From Chinchilla lanigera (lineage: Eukaryota; Chordata; Mammalia; Rodentia; Chinchillidae), in NCBI RefSeq assembly GCF_000276665.1, contig NW_004955460.1, positions 261,053-325,052 of the forward strand: DNA of 64,000 nt, read 5' to 3'. Below the pieces are notes generated by a model. That model was not told where the DNA came from, ran no database searches, and saw nothing but the letters and a program-made list of their open reading frames with translations. Each line of letters starts with the position of its first letter. Within the stretch, counting starts at the first letter, position 1. Positions 22,301 through 31,100 of the stretch are shown here, piece after piece. A program made the translations under genes and the position numbers.

Positions 22301-23765
22301 CCAGGCCTCCTTCAGGTCTTCTCTCCCATCTCCAGCTCCACCCAGCTGATCACTGCCCATGTTTTTGCCAGCATCGTGTCACTCGATCTAGACCTTAATG
22401 GGAGTGGTGTAATACCCTGTCGTGCTGGGTTCCTCGGCGTGTTTGACACTCGCCTGCAGTGCGGCACGCGCAGGTGGTTTCCTGCTCTCCGAGGTGGACC
22501 CTCGTGCTGCTGGAAGTGCTAAGTTTGGCCGCCAAGGTCTCTGTGTAGACAGGAAGGACAGCCACTGATCTCACCAGGTCTCCCAAGACTGTGTGGAAAG
22601 TCAGGTGGATTCTCCAGACACTCTGGCTCATCCCTGGATACTATGGGTGTGGCTCTAGAAGGTACATTTGACATCTTTTGAGACAATAGCATATCCGGTG
22701 ACATCTCTCCTTTGTGTTTTTACGCCCCGCAGCTGAAGATTCCTGTCTCCGGGCCCAAGGCAAAGGGCCATCTCCTCACCCAGTCTACCAGAAGCGCCCC
22801 CTTTCAGAGGTATGAGGGAAGTGTGGAGGAATGGCGGGCAGGAGGAAGGCCTTCCAAGAGAAACGCTGCCGGTTTCCATCTATATCTGTCTTAAATGACT
22901 GCAGTAATAAGAAGAATCAGCATTTAAAGCCTGAAGCAGAAGGCTGTATGGCTGGGCAGCAAGCCAAGGCTTCAGCTTTTAGCTCAGTCCAGACAATTTA
23001 TCCAACACAATCTCGTGAATTGTCCTCTCCTCGTCCTGCTGAAGTCGAAGCACTTGACAGTTATAGTGGTCTAGGTCTACAATGATTTGATGCTGTGTTC
23101 AGTTTCTCCCTCGGCTGCCTCCGTCATTATAGATGAATAAAGGCATTGAGTCTGGCTCCGGTTATTCACTGGATTCTCTGCAGAGCCCTCCACCCCCTTA
23201 ATTGGCTTTTCTTGTCTGGTTGCCAATAGCTACATCCACTCACTACCCCCACAGCCAGCCTCTCTCCGGGATGGGAAGTCTCTGGGATGTTTGCCGTTTC
23301 ACAAGGATGTGTTTGAATTCCCAAGGACAAAAGCAGCAACCCCCACCCAGCTCACCCTGGGCTCATCGACCCCTGAGCCTGGGATTAGTGGAGGAGCTGG
23401 TGGGATAGCAGGCCAGGGGCTGAAGTCACTGTGAGTTAGGAAATGGGAAATAAGCCGCCCTCCCTCCTTCCCGATGCAGCGCCTTTTCTGTCAGCCAAGC
23501 ATTGCCAGGCCTGCCTTGATTAAGTAACACTAAACATGCTATTATCACAGCACTGGGCCTAGTAACATTTAGGAACAACTTGAAGCAGTGCTCCTACCAG
23601 CTGCTTCTTAATCTTTTCCCTTTGGACCTGTCTTTTGCCCAGTGTCTCACTGATGAGAAGCCTCCATTCTTGCTTTTCCACAGGTGGAACCTTCAGGAGG
23701 TCGTCCTGGAGCTCAGCGATGGGCAGCGGATCCCTGTGTTCACGCACAGCAAGGAGGGGAAGTGA
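16298..23765 (+). CDS. COA1: COA1 (MITRAC15) cytochrome c oxidase assembly factor 1, four coding exons
   Basis: Mitochondrial inner-membrane protein of the TIM21-like COA1 family, needed early in cytochrome c oxidase (and reported complex I) assembly. The spliced frame joins 16298-16382, 19678-19826, 22733-22809 and 23684-23765 and gives 130 residues from the ATG at 16298. Residues about 8-27 (FLCSSVLCAGLGPLVYYLI) form one membrane segment. The rest aligns without gaps to remembered human COA1: YYQMALEQLHNHPEALEALG, then LKIPVSG, then a final DGQRIPVF block. Exon phases match human and all three introns are GT-AG. The human first coding exon (start MMWQKYAG) was not found upstream, so either translation starts at 16298 or a short exon lies outside the window. 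The C-terminus is shorter than human (ends SKEGK). It lies tail to tail with STK17A. The identification is secure; the start is not. Confidence 0.93.
16683..16838 (+). mobile_element. B1-ID composite SINE
   Basis: CCTGTAATCCGAGCACTCTG and TTTAAGCCCAGCCTGCTGAC form the B1 part. GGGCTGGGAATATAGTTCAC to GGTTCAATCCCCAGTATCG forms the ID part. It lies 300 bases into the first visible COA1 intron. Confidence 0.88.
17760..17850 (-). mobile_element. B1 SINE, antisense, left-monomer type
   Basis: TTTTCAGACAGGGTCTAACTA through GTGCTGGGATTACAGGC. Short copy directly before a mariner derivative. Confidence 0.85.
17887..18266 (+). mobile_element. internally deleted mariner-family DNA transposon, copy 1
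   Basis: Reads as a transposase C-terminal remnant: SLDLAPCDFWLITKVKMTIK, then GKHFEMIQNI, a later RDFWNNFRNWQK and a stop. APCD carries what should be the third catalytic Asp of mariner D,D34D transposases. Ends are imperfect inverted repeats: GGGCATGATGAAAAATATGG on the left and ATATTTTGATCACACCTCA on the right. The two other catalytic Asp regions are absent. Subfamily not verified; a eutherian MARNA-type mariner is my guess. Confidence 0.82.
18439..18590 (+). mobile_element. B1 SINE, sense
   Basis: AAGGCGGGTGTGTTGGCACA, CCTGTGATCCCAGCACTTGG and the duplicated GCTACATAGTGAGTTCAACC / CTACGTAGTGAAACC, ending CCCTGTCTCAACAAAC. Confidence 0.92.
18924..19057. other. assembly gap, 134 N, in COA1 intron
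   Basis: Unresolved bases in the first visible COA1 intron. An antisense B1 begins directly at its right edge, so the gap may result from collapsed SINE sequence. Confidence 0.99.
19058..19158 (-). mobile_element. B1 SINE, antisense, cut by assembly gap
   Basis: GGTTGCCTTGAACTCACTAG to GGATTACAGATGTACACCAC. The A-tail side is inside the gap. Confidence 0.88.
19161..19296 (-). mobile_element. B1 SINE, antisense
   Basis: Long T run, GAGATGGGGATCTTGCTAAA, through GGATTACAGGAGTGGGGCAC. Inserted head to tail against the preceding B1. Confidence 0.88.
19678..19826 (+). CDS. COA1: COA1 exon, conserved core
   Basis: The acceptor is TCCTCTCAG ending at 19677 and the donor is CGG|GTGCGC at 19827. 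It encodes KGFTRTEYYQMALEQL, the HPEALEALGAPL block and ends DIVEAR, matching human exon boundaries (human ends DIVDAK). The donor lacks the usual A at intron position 3 and the usual AG before GT, so it is the weakest splice site of the gene. Confidence 0.93.
20530..20672. repeat. pyrimidine tract
   Basis: About 140 bases almost free of purines, with C runs. It abuts a sense B1. Such tracts can form triplex DNA, but no function is shown. Confidence 0.85.
20678..20825 (+). mobile_element. B1 SINE, sense
   Basis: GCCTGACATGGTTGCTCATG, TATAATCCCAACAGTCAGGA, GGGCTACATACTGTATTG, and CTTGTCTCAAAAAAAC. Confidence 0.85.
20925..21180 (-). repeat. unclassified dispersed repeat X, copy 1
   Basis: The minus strand shares ATTTTATTAGTAAAAAGACCA, the flanking CTGGCAGCTT and AACTGCCCAATG-type stretches with 33125-33290. 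It has a 94-codon minus-strand open frame (20918-21202) that I cannot assign. It abuts a MER2-like fragment. Confidence 0.6.
21195..21388 (+). mobile_element. MER2/Tigger-like DNA transposon fragment, copy A
   Basis: AATGACAAGAAAAACAAGC, TGTGTACAGGTTCA, TTTTTGATCC, TTGAATTTGTAGATGTAGG and TGGATATGGAGG follow the order of the remembered MER2 (pogo/Tigger) end. Confidence 0.65.
21428..21537 (-). mobile_element. ID SINE, antisense, with 15-base target-site duplication
   Basis: CTCCGGTACCGGGAACCGAA, CTTGCGCTTGCCAGGCAGG and GAGCTAAATCCCCAGCC, preceded by the T run from its tail. CCTTAATGCCTATTA flanks it exactly at 21411-21425 and 21538-21552, so it is a recent insertion. Confidence 0.95.
21632..21767 (+). 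mobile_element. B1 SINE, sense
   Basis: CTAGGTATGGTTGCACGCCTG, then both copies of the duplicated block (GGGCTACATAGTGAGTTTGA and GAGCTACACAGTGAGACCC) and a CTGTCTCAAAAAAC tail. Confidence 0.93.
21836..21964 (-). mobile_element. B1 SINE, antisense
   Basis: TTTTTTTATTTTGAGAGAATG, CAGGTTGGCTTGGAACTTGC, and GGACTACAGGCGCATACCAC. Confidence 0.88.
21966..22732. other. rest of second COA1 intron, nothing recognised
   Basis: Unassigned intronic sequence before the 22733 exon. No splice-flanked open frame of note. Confidence 0.4.
22733..22809 (+). CDS. COA1: COA1 exon, LKIPVSG block
   Basis: The acceptor is TACGCCCCGCAG ending at 22732 and the donor is AG|GTATGA at 22810. The frame reads LKIPVSGPKAKGHLL and ends SAPFQ with two bases of the Arg codon. 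The human counterpart starts LKIPVSGSKSEG and ends GGPFQR. Confidence 0.93.
22810..23683. other. third COA1 intron
   Basis: Short GT-AG intron of 874 bases without a recognised repeat. Confidence 0.85.
23684..23765 (+). CDS. COA1: COA1 terminal coding exon
   Basis: The acceptor is TTTTCCACAG ending at 23683. The frame reads (R)WNLQEVVLELSDGQRIPVF, then THSKEGK and TGA at 23763-23765. The human tail is a few residues longer and acidic. The acceptor and the conserved block are clear. Confidence 0.93.
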
Positions 23766-23945
23766 ACGGAAGGCTCTGCACTCCTCCTGCCGACCTTCAA
23801 GCGTGCCGCTTCTCCAGCAGCCAGTGGGGTGACTGCTGAAGCGAGGTGGTTCCCATGTGCTGACGTGACCACCCCAAATGCCACTGTGGTTCATTTAATT
23901 CAACCACAAGGAAACTTACAATAAAGGTTTATATTTTTTCAGAAG
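23766..23945 (+). terminator. COA1: COA1 3' UTR with poly(A) signal
   Basis: AATAAA lies at 23920-23925, 155 bases after the stop and followed by a T-rich stretch, the expected layout of a mammalian cleavage site near 23940-23950. A second AATAAA at 23978-23983 is a possible alternative. The exact end is inferred. Confidence 0.7.
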
Positions 23946-24081
23946 TGCTCCTTATACAAAAGCAAAGCACAAGATAAAATAAACCCCTATCAGTAATACA
24001 ATGTTGATTTCCACTGGTTCTTTCTTCTCCACTCCTCATCCCCTGCCTATAGCTTTCAGCTCCATGAAAAAGGTGAAGGTG

Positions 24082-24197
24082 TAGCCTGGCGCCACAGTAT
24101 ACACCTGTAATCCCAGCTCCTCAGGAGGCTGAGGCAGGAGGATAGAAAGTTTAAGGCCAGCCTGAGCAATTCAGTGAGACTATGCCTCAACAAAGCA
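24082..24197 (+). mobile_element. B1 SINE, sense, just downstream of COA1
   Basis: GTAGCCTGGCGCCACAGTAT, ACCTGTAATCCCAGCTCCTC, GGAGGCTGAGGCAGGAGGAT. Confidence 0.9.
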
Positions 24198-24645
24198 AAG
24201 GAAAGCAAAAAGCCAAGATATTTAAAAGGGTGAAGGGCTTGGAATATAGCGCTGAGGGTCACTGGCACCACAGGGGCTTTGAAGTTTACCGATGTCAGAC
24301 TGCTGAGAAAGATCAGCCCTTTTGGTTTGCTTGGCTTCCCTGAATCCCTGTTGAAGTAGCTTGTGGGAATTCTCAGTTGCTTTGGGATATTTTGTTTACT
24401 TTATTGTTATTTCTATTTCAGGCACCAACTGTCTGCCTTACTAAAGATTTACAAAATAATTGCTTTTATTCCAAACATTCTGAAAGCTTAAAAATGTATG
24501 TGCACGCATACATGTCCAAAGGGAATGTGGGAAAGATAAAGCTAATGGTTCTTATCTTTGTGCTTTCCAAACAGCTTAGTTGCATGCAGCACTTGAGAAT
24601 CATTTCCTCAGCTTTTATTCATCTTAGGAGAAACAAGCTGAGCAT

Positions 24646-25985
24646 GTATTTATTTTTTATTTTTTGCATTTTTTATTGGTACATTTTAGATATACATAAC
24701 ATTCATCATAGGGAATTTGTATCGGTACATGATATCTTAATTCTTTTTTCCCGTTCTCCTTCCCTCCCTTCAACCCCTCTTCCCTTATTTACAAAGCTTT
24801 GTTTCCTTTTTTTTTCTTGCCCCTTTTTTCCTTCCCCCCTCCCTTGTTCCCCTTCCCATTTGAACATTTTCTTCCCACTTCCCAAGATCTATTTTTGGTC
24901 CTTATATTTTTGGTTTCTCACACCAGTGAAATAGAGTATTACAAAGTGTGTGTCTGATTTATTTCACTTAAGAGTATAGTTTCAAGGTCCATCCATTTAG
25001 CTAGAAACAGCTCAAGCTTATCCTTCTTTTAGTAGAACAGTACTCCATTGTATTAAAAAAAAAAAAATCTGCTTTATCCGATTCTCAGCTGATGGACATT
25101 GGGGCTGTTTCCAAGATTTTGCTATTACAAAATGTGCCGCTATAGTCAAGCATGGTGGTGCACATCTGTAATACCAGCACTCAGGAGGCTAAGGCAGGAG
25201 AATTGCTGCAAGTTCAAGGCCAACTTGGGCTACACAGTAAGTCTAACGGCAAGCTGAACTACACATTGAGACCCTGTCTAAAGAAAAAAAAGTACATAAA
25301 CTGTGCCGCTATAAATGTCGTATGCATATATCACTGGTATGATGCTTTTAAGTCTTTCGAGAGATACCAAGAAGGGGAATAGCTGGGTCAAACGGAACAT
25401 CAAATTTTTGAGGACTCGCCACACTGATTTCCACAGTGGTTGTTGCATCAATCTATACTCCCACCAGTGGAGTAGAGGTTCCTTTTCTCCCACAGCCTCA
25501 CCGGCATTTGTTATTGGTTGATTTCTTGGTAATTCCCACTTTCTGGAGTGAGATGGCATCTCAGCATTTGTTTACATCTCTCCAATGACCAGGGATGTTG
25601 AACATTTCTTCATATATTTATTTGCCATTTCTACTTCTCCTGAGAAGTGTCTGTCCATTTCAGATGCCCATTTTTGGATTGGGTCTTCAAATTTGGAGGA
25701 GGGTCTGAATTTTCTGGATTCTTTATATAGTCTTAAGTATTAGTCTTTTGTCTGAAAAAGAGCTGGCAAAATTTTTTACACACTAGGGGTTGTCTCTTCA
25801 CATTGGTTTCTTTTACTGTGCAAAAACTTTTTAGTAAGATGAGATTCCAGTTGGTAATTTTGTGATAGCTCCTGTGAGAACAGGGTTTTGTTCATAAAAT
25901 TTTTTGCTGACACCAATGTCTTCAAGAGTCCTACTGATTCTGTCTTCCAGCAGACTTAGTGTTTGTTTTAACATTTAATCTTTGA
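24646..25985 (-). mobile_element. L1 3' portion, antisense, interrupted by B1
   Basis: The plus strand reads as the reverse complement of the L1 3' UTR and ORF2 end: CAGTACTCCATTGTATT, GATGGACATTGGGGCTGTTT, AGCTGGGTCAAACGGAAC, and CACAGTGGTTGTTGCATCAA. No open frame. Inserted between the COA1 and STK17A 3' ends. Confidence 0.9.
25145..25301 (+). mobile_element. B1 SINE inserted in the L1
   Basis: Full B1 (TCAAGCATGGTGGTGCACAT to ACCCTGTCTAAAG plus A-rich tail) flanked by TGTGCCGCTATA at 25133-25144 and 25302-25313, so it entered after the L1. Confidence 0.95.
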
Positions 25986-27790
25986 TCCATTTTGATTTTA
26001 GTTTAGTGCATTTACCCCCTATTTTTATCAAAGAGCTGTTTATACAAATTTGCCTCAAATCGTTTTACTTCATTTAGGACTTACCTGAGACAACCCGTGG
26101 CTATGGGTTTTCACTGAAAACTCTGCTACTGGGACAGAATTTCGTTTTTCCCTTTCACAGCCTGTTTACAAATGCTGTTTCTGATAAAACTATACAAGTG
26201 AAGTCAATTTAGTGGGAAAACAGTGCGACCGAACTGCCTCACCCACCCCATGCAATGGCAGATGGACAAGAACAAGTCACTGGCACATCTGTGTAAATGC
26301 TGACCACACCACCTTGCACGTAGCTTAGAACTGGGCAGGCACCGTCACTGTCATGATTTTCACATCAAGAGATTGGTATCTCTGAAGTAAGAAGTAAGTC
26401 CTTCTGGAATAGTGTACTTGCTTAATGCTAGGAGCCTTGTGTGACCCCTAGTTCAGAGGACAGGCAAGGGCCCAGGTATATGCACACAGTGCACAGGTAA
26501 CATACAAGCTGCACTCATGCAAATTCAGCACTCTGAGGAACCTCAGACCTCATTGTGTGAGAAGGATTTAAGTTATGCAGGATACACTTTCACGTGTCCT
26601 ATTTAAATAGGAATTTACTGTTCACTCTGGGGTCTCAATGCCAGTGAAATGTTCAATCTGATCCTAACCAAATTTGTGTGTGTGTGTGTGTATGTGTGTG
26701 TGTATATATATTTATGTGTTTGGGACTAAACCCAGGGCCTTGCATATACTGTAGTTGTGAGCTATACTCGCTCTGCAATAAGCTGTCTAACAATAAAATA
26801 TCCAAAGTCAGTTTTTTGGTGGACAAAATAAAGGTTTACAATACTTTGTAACTGGTCCTAGTATAACTTAAGGGTTATAAGAAATAACGGAACTATAGGC
26901 TTGGCAGCCATCATGACTATCCTTTACATCTCTTCCTCCTCTGCTTTAGGTTTCACTAACTGTGGGACAAAAACAATAGCTTCTTTTCACTGCCCAAAGC
27001 AACCATAGTGTTTATGAGATCACAATGACACCTACAAGTGAACAAAACTGAGTGACAAGTTGGGGGGTGGCAGGGAGTAGCCTGGGAAAGAAGGCAGAAA
27101 AGGATGGTGTGAGGAGGGAAAAGACATGCGTTAGTATCATCAGATGACAGAACAAGAACCAGAACAATTTCAGAGATGGAAAATCACCACTTCTCTTCTG
27201 AGTGATGCTGAGGGGAAAAAAAATTAGCCACTGATAAATTATAAGCATTAGGCAAAAACAGACACAATACAAAGAAACCAAATCCACTCAATGTAAAGTA
27301 GGTATATTTTGTAAGTCTCCAACATTTAAAGGTATCTACTGAAATTAAAATCTTGTCCTCCCAAACAAATCCAAAATGAAAAAGTGTATCCATTTCAGTA
27401 AATACATATATGCAGGTATAAGTGCACACGAATAATGCAAAAGAGATTTACTGGAAGTGTAATTTTGGCACTTTTACTTCACTTTTTAAAGTAAATACAA
27501 GTATCTTTGTACACAAGCTCTCATTCTAGAGAAACAGGGTGTTAAAAGGTACAAACATCTCTCTCCTTAAAAAGAACACTGAAACAGATAGCTTTACCTG
27601 TTAAATTCTTGCCTGGCAATTTTATAAACCTGTTTTGATTCACTTAACTCCAAAAGTTTGACAAAATTATTTTTTTTCTATCGGTTCTTCCTGGCTACCC
27701 ACTTCCCGTATACATACATTTGGCCAGAGGTCCATAAATAATATTAACATTTCAATGGAGAAATCTTAAAGTTCTAAAGGGAGATATAGC
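25986..27790. other. COA1-STK17A interval, remaining part
   Basis: Contains a (TG)n run near 26675-26707 and an antisense ID (listed). The part just below 27791 is the STK17A 3' UTR on the minus strand, whose end I could not place. Confidence 0.5.
26718..26775 (-). mobile_element. ID SINE fragment, antisense
   Basis: GTTTGGGACTAAACCCAGGG, CCTTGCATATACTG and GTGAGCTATACTC. Old copy. Confidence 0.65.
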
Positions 27791-28112
27791 TCAGTAGATA
27801 AATTCTCCTGGAATTTCTTGCAGCAATGGTTCTTCAAATTTAAATCGTTTAGAAATGGCTTTTTGCTCCATTTTCTCTTTTTCAGACTGTCTGCATTGTC
27901 CTAGAGTGTATGAAGTAACTACAATTAACTCCTCCGTCACAAGGGATCCCTCGGATTCTGGCTTCTCGGCATCTTCATTAATTGCAGCCACAGAATCACC
28001 TTCTTGGAGGATGTTTGCTGCTTCTACTGTTCCTTTCAGCTTGTAAGGACTAGGAATACTGCTTGGTGTCAGCCAGGGGTGTCTGAGACATTCCTCAGCG
28101 GTGGCTCGATCT
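27791..28112 (-). CDS. STK17A: STK17A terminal coding exon 7
   Basis: The acceptor TTTATACAG precedes 28112. It encodes [14 protein letters not shown], a variable linker ([20 protein letters not shown]), then the conserved tail [40 protein letters not shown] and QEIPGEFIY, with TGA at 27793-27791. The 3' UTR continues below 27791. I found no convincing minus-strand AATAAA close by, so its end is not placed. Confidence 0.96.
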
Positions 28113-31100
28113 CTGTATAAAGACATTCACACATGTGACAGCATTAAACTTCAACTGAAAAGTCACAGCATACGGTCCTGTACTTATTGTGTCAAATTTT
28201 GGAAAGTATAAGGAGTTGGCAAATATCTTTTTGTGCTTCCTGAGTAGAATCAGCAGTTCTAGAGCTTGAGTGCATTCCCTAGAATGTTGAAAAAGTAAGT
28301 AAGGTAACTCTCAAAAGTTCTTTCGAGCACCCCAAGAACAGGTAAAAAATATCTGTTAAGGAGTAGCTGTCATTTCACTGACAAATCCAGAATAGCAAGT
28401 GCCTTTCCCTGCATGACACATCTGCAGTTACACAAGCTGACTAATTTCAATCCTGTTAGACCGAGGCGCAGGTCACATTTTCTAGGAATATGTTCATTTT
28501 GGGCAGTTTCTTTCAATAGACCTAATAAGCCAAGAGGTTCACCTAGTTTCATATCCACACGTTTGTGTCTTCACTTTGTGGTTTCAGTTGTGGAACTACT
28601 TTTGCTCAGAGCAGATCACTCAAAACCTAGCTGGGAGTGTAGCTCAGGGGCAGGGTCCCCAGCCCCACAGGTGAAGAGAAATATTAATACTTACTCAGGT
28701 TTCTTAAGTAAAAGGCTCTTGATGAAGTCTACTGCTGACTCAGATACACCATCAAATTCTTCCTCAGAATAGCTTAAATTCATCTGTGAGATGTTCAAGA
28801 ACGTTTCTTGTTTATTATCGCCTAAGAAAGGCGATACTCCTGTTAGCATGACGTACGTGAGCACTCCAATGCTCCTGGGTCAGAAGGAAAGTGTGAGGGC
28901 AGTTAGTACCAAATTCATCTCTGGGAACTACTTTCACTGACTTTTCAGAAATAACACTTACCACATATCTGTTGCCATGCTGATAGGATCATAACTAAGA
29001 ATTTCAGGAGCTAGTTGGAGAAACAAGAAAATACTTAGTTTCATAGAAAAAAATTTCCCAATATGCTCTTAGAGATAAGTGATGAAGTATGCATTAAAAA
29101 CTACACATAACTATTATCAAGGTTTGACCTAAAATGAAATAATATCATGAATTAGTATGAATAAAAAAATCTTTTCTCCCCTGTTTTTTTTGAGACAAGG
29201 TCACAGTTCAGGCTGCCTTTACACTCACTATGAACCCCAGGCTGGCCTAGAACTCATGGCAATCCTCCTGCTTCAGCCTCCCCAGCGCTGGATGAATAGA
29301 AAATCCTTACTAGATGTTTGAAATTAACTTGTTATTTTTCATACTTCCACCCTCATGGTTGACCCTTAACATCTAAACAAATATTTGGATGAAAAAACTC
29401 TGTAATATAAAGAGACAATTTGGCACCTTTCTGTTCTCCCATTTTCTGTCCCGTCAACCACATCCATCGGAGAGCGGCTTTCAAATCAGAAGTGCATCCC
29501 TGTCTCTTCATCGCCACAGCCCAAGCCTAGTGCAAGACACTTTCCCCTCTCATCTGGGCTTTCGGTGGCTGCTCTCACCCTCTGGTCTATTACTCACATC
29601 CACCCTCCCAGAGAGGGTCTTACTCTGTAGTGCAAGCTAGCCTTGAACTCACTATCATTTCCACGCTGATCTCCGAGTGCTAGGATTACAGGTGTGCACC
29701 GCCACGCCGGGCTCCAAAGTGAGATTTTACAATGCACATTCATTAACAAAATGTCAGTCAACAGGGCTATAAAAACCACAGCTTTCATAAATAAGGAAGG
29801 GAAGAAAGGCTGAGGGGAGGGGAGGGAAAAAGACTGAAAAAATGAATTCAGACATACTATGTACAGGTATAAATTTCGTATGATGAATGTGATCATTATA
29901 TATGGCAAATATGTACTAAAAAAATAAAACAAAATTTATAAAAAGAAAAAAACCCTAGATATTCTCAGAAGACTGGAACCACAAAGGCAATAAAGTTCAT
30001 CTATAGAGTTGAGAAAAATAATCTGCTCTGATAATACAGTGAGTGATACCGTGATTGCTGAATGGCTCCAAGCTTGAGCTTTCCACTACTTGAACAGCAA
30101 ACAGCGAAGTTAAAAAAAATGTGCTCAGTGTTTGGAACTTTGCTCCACAGTCAAACTGAAAATCCCCCTTAAAAAAACCTTTACAGGTGGAGAGTGAGTT
30201 ATGCAGCGGGTCTCACTGCGGACACAAAGGGGTGGCACTTCAGTCTAAGCACCGTTCTCACCCAAATTTTCGTGAAAAAAAGACCAAGGGAAAAGACCCC
30301 AGAAAGTCTAGCGGCAGCAGTCTTTAAGAGACTCTCCTTCCAAAAAGTAACACTTCTCGTCTGATCTCTCTCCAGCTTTCAGTACGCCAAGAAACCTCCA
30401 ACTCAAGGGAAAAGTACTATACAAAAATTTTGAAAATTTTATTCACTGTGTTTTGATATTTAATGAATTAGTACATTAAATAGCATTTATCGTTCTCCCT
30501 GGCTCCTACCTTCACTTTCTGCTTCCTTTTTTTTTTTTTCCCTCTTTTTGATACAAGGTTTCCATATGCAGTTTGGGCTGGCCTTGAACTCACTATATAG
30601 TCCAGACTAGCCTTGAATTCGCAATGATCCTCCTGCCTCAGCATCCCCTGTACTATAGGCATGCACCACCATGAAGGCTTTCTTCAACTAAGATGATCAT
30701 GGGCTTTTTATCCCTGATTCTATTTATGTGGTATTTTATGTTTAGTGATTTTTGTGAGTATACTGAATGATCCTTGCGTCCCTGAAATAAAACCAAGTTG
30801 ACCATGGTACATACACTATTTTTAATGTGTTCAATTTGGTTTGCATTAATTTTCTCCCTAGTTAATTAAGGATCTACTGCAGGACTTTAACACTTATTTA
30901 CTGTACTGCCATCCACGAATGGCTTTGTTTTCTTTGACTCAACCTGCCTTCCTGAGTCCTCTGAAATACCCTTTGTTGAAATAAATTCTCAACATCCTCA
31001 GCTCCTGTTCCTGCACCTCCCCTTCTGAAAGGAGTCCTGCTCTCCCTAGCCTCTCGCTCTTCATGAGCCTCAGGTCACAGCCATCCCTCCCCTCTCAGGT

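Noticed and set aside
27770..27800. ID-like GGAGATATAGCTCAGTAGAT at the STK17A stop
   Set aside because: The match is about 20 bases and overlaps the conserved GEFIY-stop codons, so it is coincidence, not an ID insertion.
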